24,612 bases of DNA from CAKRJP01 sp963589425 (GTDB lineage Bacteria > Bacillota > Clostridia > Lachnospirales > Lachnospiraceae). Below, piece after piece: positions 22,502 to 24,612 of the stretch. Numbering within the stretch: position 1 is the first letter of the stretch; each line of letters starts with the position of its first letter. Made by a program: the position numbers and the translations under genes. The notes beneath the pieces were generated by a model, which worked only from the letters and a program-made list of their open reading frames with translations, was not told the origin of the DNA and made no database searches. The DNA lies in contig CAVAKZ010000092.1 of NCBI GenBank assembly GCA_963589425.1, forward strand, positions 1 through 24,612, given 5' to 3'.

Positions 22502-22582
22502 ACCTCCAATTTAATAAGATGCAATGTATGTAAAATCTTCTCTTATATTCTGGTTTTATGCACTAGACTAAAAGACCTACAA

Positions 22583-22619
22583 GCTATAACCTAATGCACT
22601 AACCTTGCATGTTTATAGC
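22583..22619 (-). promoter_or_regulatory. Anti-terminator-type hairpin over the leader stop codon
   Basis: On the minus strand GCTATAA (22613-22619) pairs with TTATAGC (22583-22589), with inner ATGCA/TGCAT. The 5' arm contains the TAA of the leader peptide, so a ribosome finishing or stalled on the leader would open it. TAGTGCAT is repeated at 22558-22565 and could compete for the same partner. Confidence 0.5.
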
Positions 22620-22675
22620 CGTGTACGTCCGTAATACATGTACATATAACTTCTTGAATATAAGTTCTGATTCAT
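22613..22675 (-). CDS. Regulatory leader peptide, 20 aa
   Basis: The peptide MNQNLYSRSYMYMYYGRTRL is preceded by AAGGAGAA seven bases before its ATG and follows a strong promoter. It is rich in Tyr and Arg and ends in RTRL. Arg-X-Arg is the known '+x+' context at which macrolide-bound ribosomes stall. The hairpins that follow fit ribosome-mediated attenuation. The inducer is inferred, not shown. Confidence 0.65.
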   Translation of the reverse strand: MNQNLYSRSYMYMYYGRTRL

Positions 22676-22703
22676 GTGTATGTTCTCCTTGTTTTTGCTG
22701 AAT

Positions 22704-22732
22704 AATATACCAGTATTTGCAATTCCTGTCAA
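22704..22732 (-). promoter_or_regulatory. Promoter of the leader-GNAT transcript
   Basis: On the minus strand TTGACA (22727-22732), 17 bp, then TATATT (22704-22709). Transcription would start near 22697, giving a leader of about 260 nt before the GNAT ATG. Confidence 0.8.
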
Positions 22733-22737
22733 CAATC

Positions 22738-22860
22738 TATTTACCATTCAGAATAATATCTATCATTTCTTGCTTTCCATTAGTATATGCCACCCTATCA
22801 TCTGCATACTTACTTTCCAGTTCTTACTTTAACTTCTCAGAAACAGCAATCTCCTTAATA
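22738..22860 (-). pseudogene. Short C-terminal remnant, possibly GrpB-like
   Basis: The minus-strand frame directly after the NUDIX stop reads IKEIAVSEKLK, an in-frame TAA, then ELESKYADDRVAYTNGKQEM and IIDIILNGK-like residues to TAG 22738. The KYADDRVAYTNGK pattern resembles the end of GrpB-family (UPF0157) nucleotidyltransferase-fold proteins. No start or catalytic part is present. The family call is tentative; the coding character is fairly clear. Confidence 0.35.
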
Positions 22861-23619
22861 TCACATCACAATTTCACTATCAAAATATTGTTCCTGAAAA
22901 TGAATCTGCCTCTTGATTTCTTCCTTTGAAAAAGTAATTCCTTCAGGTACAACTACCCATTTTTCTTCTACATCATCTTTTCTATGAACAATAGCAATAA
23001 TTTTACCTGTAAACTTGCCTACTGGTTCATTTACACCTAATATATAAGCGTCCTGCTCTTCTCCATCTGGTGCCATAACTCCTTCAATGTAACCATAATT
23101 TATTGGATAATACATATCCTTATATTCAGGATGATAACTTCCTAATGGTCTATCGACCGTGACAGTTACTGTTGCTCCGATTATAGAATTATTTTTTACC
23201 TGTAAATACTTTTCTATCAATTTCGGCTGTATCAACGGATATGTCCAGTTCTCAGGCAACTCATCCATAAGCACAACTTTCTCCATCTCGCTATGTAATT
23301 CTTTCGCAAACTCTGTTATCTCTGCAAAACAAAGCAGTCCAAATGTTTCTTCACCAGTATCATTTACTCTAGTCTTACCTGTCACCGAATATACGCATAT
23401 TGGTTTTATCTCAAATTTGATAGCTCCTGTTTCTTCCTGCAACTCTCTTTTAGCAGTTTCAAGAATATTTTCCCCAGATTCTCTATGCCCTCCCGGCACT
23501 TCATATGTATCTCTTTCTTTATGCTTGCAAAATACCCACTTGCCGTTACTCTGTGAGATTACTACTGCAAATTTCAATAGTTCGTCATTAACTGTATCAT
23601 AAAATTTTACTTCCACCAT
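22861..23619 (-). CDS. NUDIX hydrolase fused to inorganic-pyrophosphatase-like domain
   Basis: The N-terminal domain (1-140) has a complete NUDIX box, GGHRESGENILETAKRELQE plus ETG, matching Gx5Ex7REUxEExGU, so it should hydrolyse a nucleoside diphosphate linked to another group. The C-terminal domain (about 145-250) resembles family I pyrophosphatase: VTVDRPLGSYHPEYKDMYYP, NYGYIEG and DGEEQDAYILG. The fusion could remove pyrophosphate or act on a related substrate. The core Asp set cannot be fully judged by eye. Ribosome site GAGAGGA precedes ATG 23619. The HAD gene stops 21 bp upstream, so the two are probably cotranscribed. Confidence 0.8.
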   Translation of the reverse strand: MVEVKFYDTVNDELLKFAVVISQSNGKWVFCKHKERDTYEVPGGHRESGENILETAKRELQEETGAIKFEIKPICVYSVTGKTRVNDTGEETFGLLCFAEITEFAKELHSEMEKVVLMDELPENWTYPLIQPKLIEKYLQVKNNSIIGATVTVTVDRPLGSYHPEYKDMYYPINYGYIEGVMAPDGEEQDAYILGVNEPVGKFTGKIIAIVHRKDDVEEKWVVVPEGITFSKEEIKRQIHFQEQYFDSEIVM

Positions 23620-23640
23620 ATTTCCTCTCCATGTACATAT

Positions 23641-24417
23641 CTATAATATTTCATTTTCAATAAAATCCGCAATACCATCTTCATCATTTGAACCAATTAC
23701 AATATCAGCTCTCTCTTTTACCTCATCAATCGCATTCCCCATTGCAACACCTGTTCCACATAATTCAAGCATTCCGATATCTGCATAATCATCTCCAAAT
23801 GCAATAATTGAATCTGTACTAAATCCACATACTTCCGTAATCTTCATAATTGCGTTTTCTTTCGTCACATTCTTTTTTGTAAACTTGTACCAAAATCCAT
23901 CAGAGAAACGAATACAATCACAATCAGAGAGACTTCGAGCTAGCTTATCTGCCTTATCTTGATTAAATATCTCAACACACATTTTTAATGAACATTCGTT
24001 AAAATCTGAAAAATCTGTATAAATACTATCTCCCCAACTCTTATCTAACTTCTTAGGATCTATTTTATAATTCCAATAATGTGCATCTATTGTATCTATC
24101 GTAATTTCGCAATCATTTCCACAAATATTTCTTGCCATGTCAATCATCACATTCGTTTCTTCTTCGGAAAATTCTGCCCTATAAATATATTCTGTTTTGT
24201 ATTTTACTAATGCCCCTCCACTTGATATTAAAATATCGGGCATCAATTCGTTTAAAAATACCAAAGAGTTTTGCTCACTTCTGGAGGTGGAAACACCTAT
24301 CAATATATCATTTTCCCTGCATTTTTTTAGAGCTGATAACGTTCTTGTTGATATTGTTTTGTCACTCTGTAATAAAGTTCCGTCTAAATCAAATAAAAGA
24401 AGTTTGCATTTCTTCAT
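23641..24417 (-). CDS. Cof-type HAD-IIB phosphatase
   Basis: HAD motif I is FDLDGTLL (residues 9-16), motif II is in GVSTSRS, motif III is a Lys near FTKKNVTKENAI and motif IV is FGDDYADIGML. A cap domain of the Cof type lies between (about 85-190). Such enzymes dephosphorylate small sugar phosphates or nucleotides. Length (258 aa) is normal and the gene looks intact. AAGGAAA precedes ATG 24417. It is the first gene of a HAD-NUDIX pair, consistent with a nucleotide or phosphate-ester clean-up role in the cargo. Confidence 0.85.
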   Translation of the reverse strand: MKKCKLLLFDLDGTLLQSDKTISTRTLSALKKCRENDILIGVSTSRSEQNSLVFLNELMPDILISSGGALVKYKTEYIYRAEFSEEETNVMIDMARNICGNDCEITIDTIDAHYWNYKIDPKKLDKSWGDSIYTDFSDFNECSLKMCVEIFNQDKADKLARSLSDCDCIRFSDGFWYKFTKKNVTKENAIMKITEVCGFSTDSIIAFGDDYADIGMLELCGTGVAMGNAIDEVKERADIVIGSNDEDGIADFIENEIL

Positions 24418-24480
24418 ATCATTTTTTCCTTTTCATTCTTCTCAATAACTACATTTGCATCAATTACTCCGCCAACAAAT

Positions 24481-24499
24481 AGAGCCAAACTAGAGCCAT
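24481..24499 (+). repeat. Candidate arm-type repeat, right copy
   Basis: AGAGCCAAACTAGAGCCAT matches 12721-12739 at 17 of 19 positions. It lies between the HAD gene and the terminator at 24501-24548, about 11.8 kb from the left copy. Confidence 0.45.
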
Positions 24500-24500
24500 T

Positions 24501-24548
24501 TGATAAAACAAATGCCGGAAACCCGCATAAATACAGGTTTTCGGCATT
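24501..24548 (-). terminator. Rho-independent terminator near the right edge
   Basis: On the minus strand a 13-bp stem AATGCCGAAAACC/GGTTTCCGGCATT, with one G-U pair, is followed by TGTTTTAT. It would stop transcription arriving from beyond the right edge, protecting the cargo operon. Confidence 0.65.
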
Positions 24549-24552
24549 TCAA

Positions 24553-24565
24553 TCCGTTATTCAAA
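24553..24565 (+). repeat. Candidate element-end repeat, right copy
   Basis: TCCGTTATTCAAA repeats 12601-12613 in the same orientation. If both are attachment cores, the element between them is about 11.95 kb and contains the whole integrase-mobilization-cargo set. Confidence 0.4.
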
Positions 24566-24612
24566 CTCGACAATCACTAATCAATTTTGTTTAGAGATTA
24601 TTTGTTGCCGTG

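Noticed and set aside
24541..24612. Right edge as the 3' end of guaA (known insertion site)
   Set aside because: The minus strand reads a short VEFE-stop resembling a GuaA end, but a stop codon lies just upstream in frame and no more of guaA is visible.

Overview
The window looks like an accessory, mobile-element-rich stretch of a low-GC Gram-positive gut anaerobe, most likely a Lachnospiraceae-type Clostridia. The basis is AT-rich codon use, strong AGGAGG-type ribosome sites, TTGACA/TATAAT promoters, and protein families typical of that group (DUF6061, MobV relaxase, MobC-like protein, RepA-like ATPase, holin-like toxin). Species cannot be named from the sequence. No rRNA, tRNA or CRISPR array was seen.

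Left part (1-9.3 kb) is a graveyard. It holds partial ORFs, three palindromes, a deleted DDE transposase and an unknown 381-aa gene. Next comes a decayed conflict locus: a TOTE-type archaeo-eukaryotic primase with an in-frame TGA and a lost helicase part, its small partner gene, and the C-terminal part of a SWIM zinc-finger protein. A type I restriction-modification locus follows (XRE regulator, hsdM with an internal deletion, hsdS cut by an IS3-family element, and a RhuM C-terminal remnant on the far side of the IS). hsdR is absent.

Middle (9.4-12.5 kb) is a small integrase module on the + strand: XRE regulator, zinc-ribbon/YbjQ-like protein, unknown protein and tyrosine integrase. It ends with a 38-aa holin-like toxin convergent with a promoter-driven, structured + strand RNA that is a likely type I antitoxin.

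Right part (about 12.5-24.6 kb) looks like an integrative mobilizable element. It has a three-gene cargo operon of unknown function, DUF6061, MobV relaxase (amber codon near its end), an oriT-like palindrome cluster, a RepA-like ATPase with a possible antisense RNA, a MobC-like protein, integrase, excisionase and a divergent XRE repressor with ACACA-N2-TGTGT operators. A second copy of the toxin/RNA module follows, then cargo: a tandem GNAT protein behind a leader-peptide attenuator, a NUDIX-pyrophosphatase fusion and a Cof-type HAD phosphatase. Short direct repeats near 12.6-12.74 kb and 24.48-24.57 kb are candidate ends. The two integrases are related and each sits beside a toxin/RNA module, suggesting accretion of related elements. 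The best candidates for undescribed biology are the twin toxin/RNA modules with covarying stems, the three-gene cargo operon, the GNAT attenuator and the repA-leader antisense RNA.
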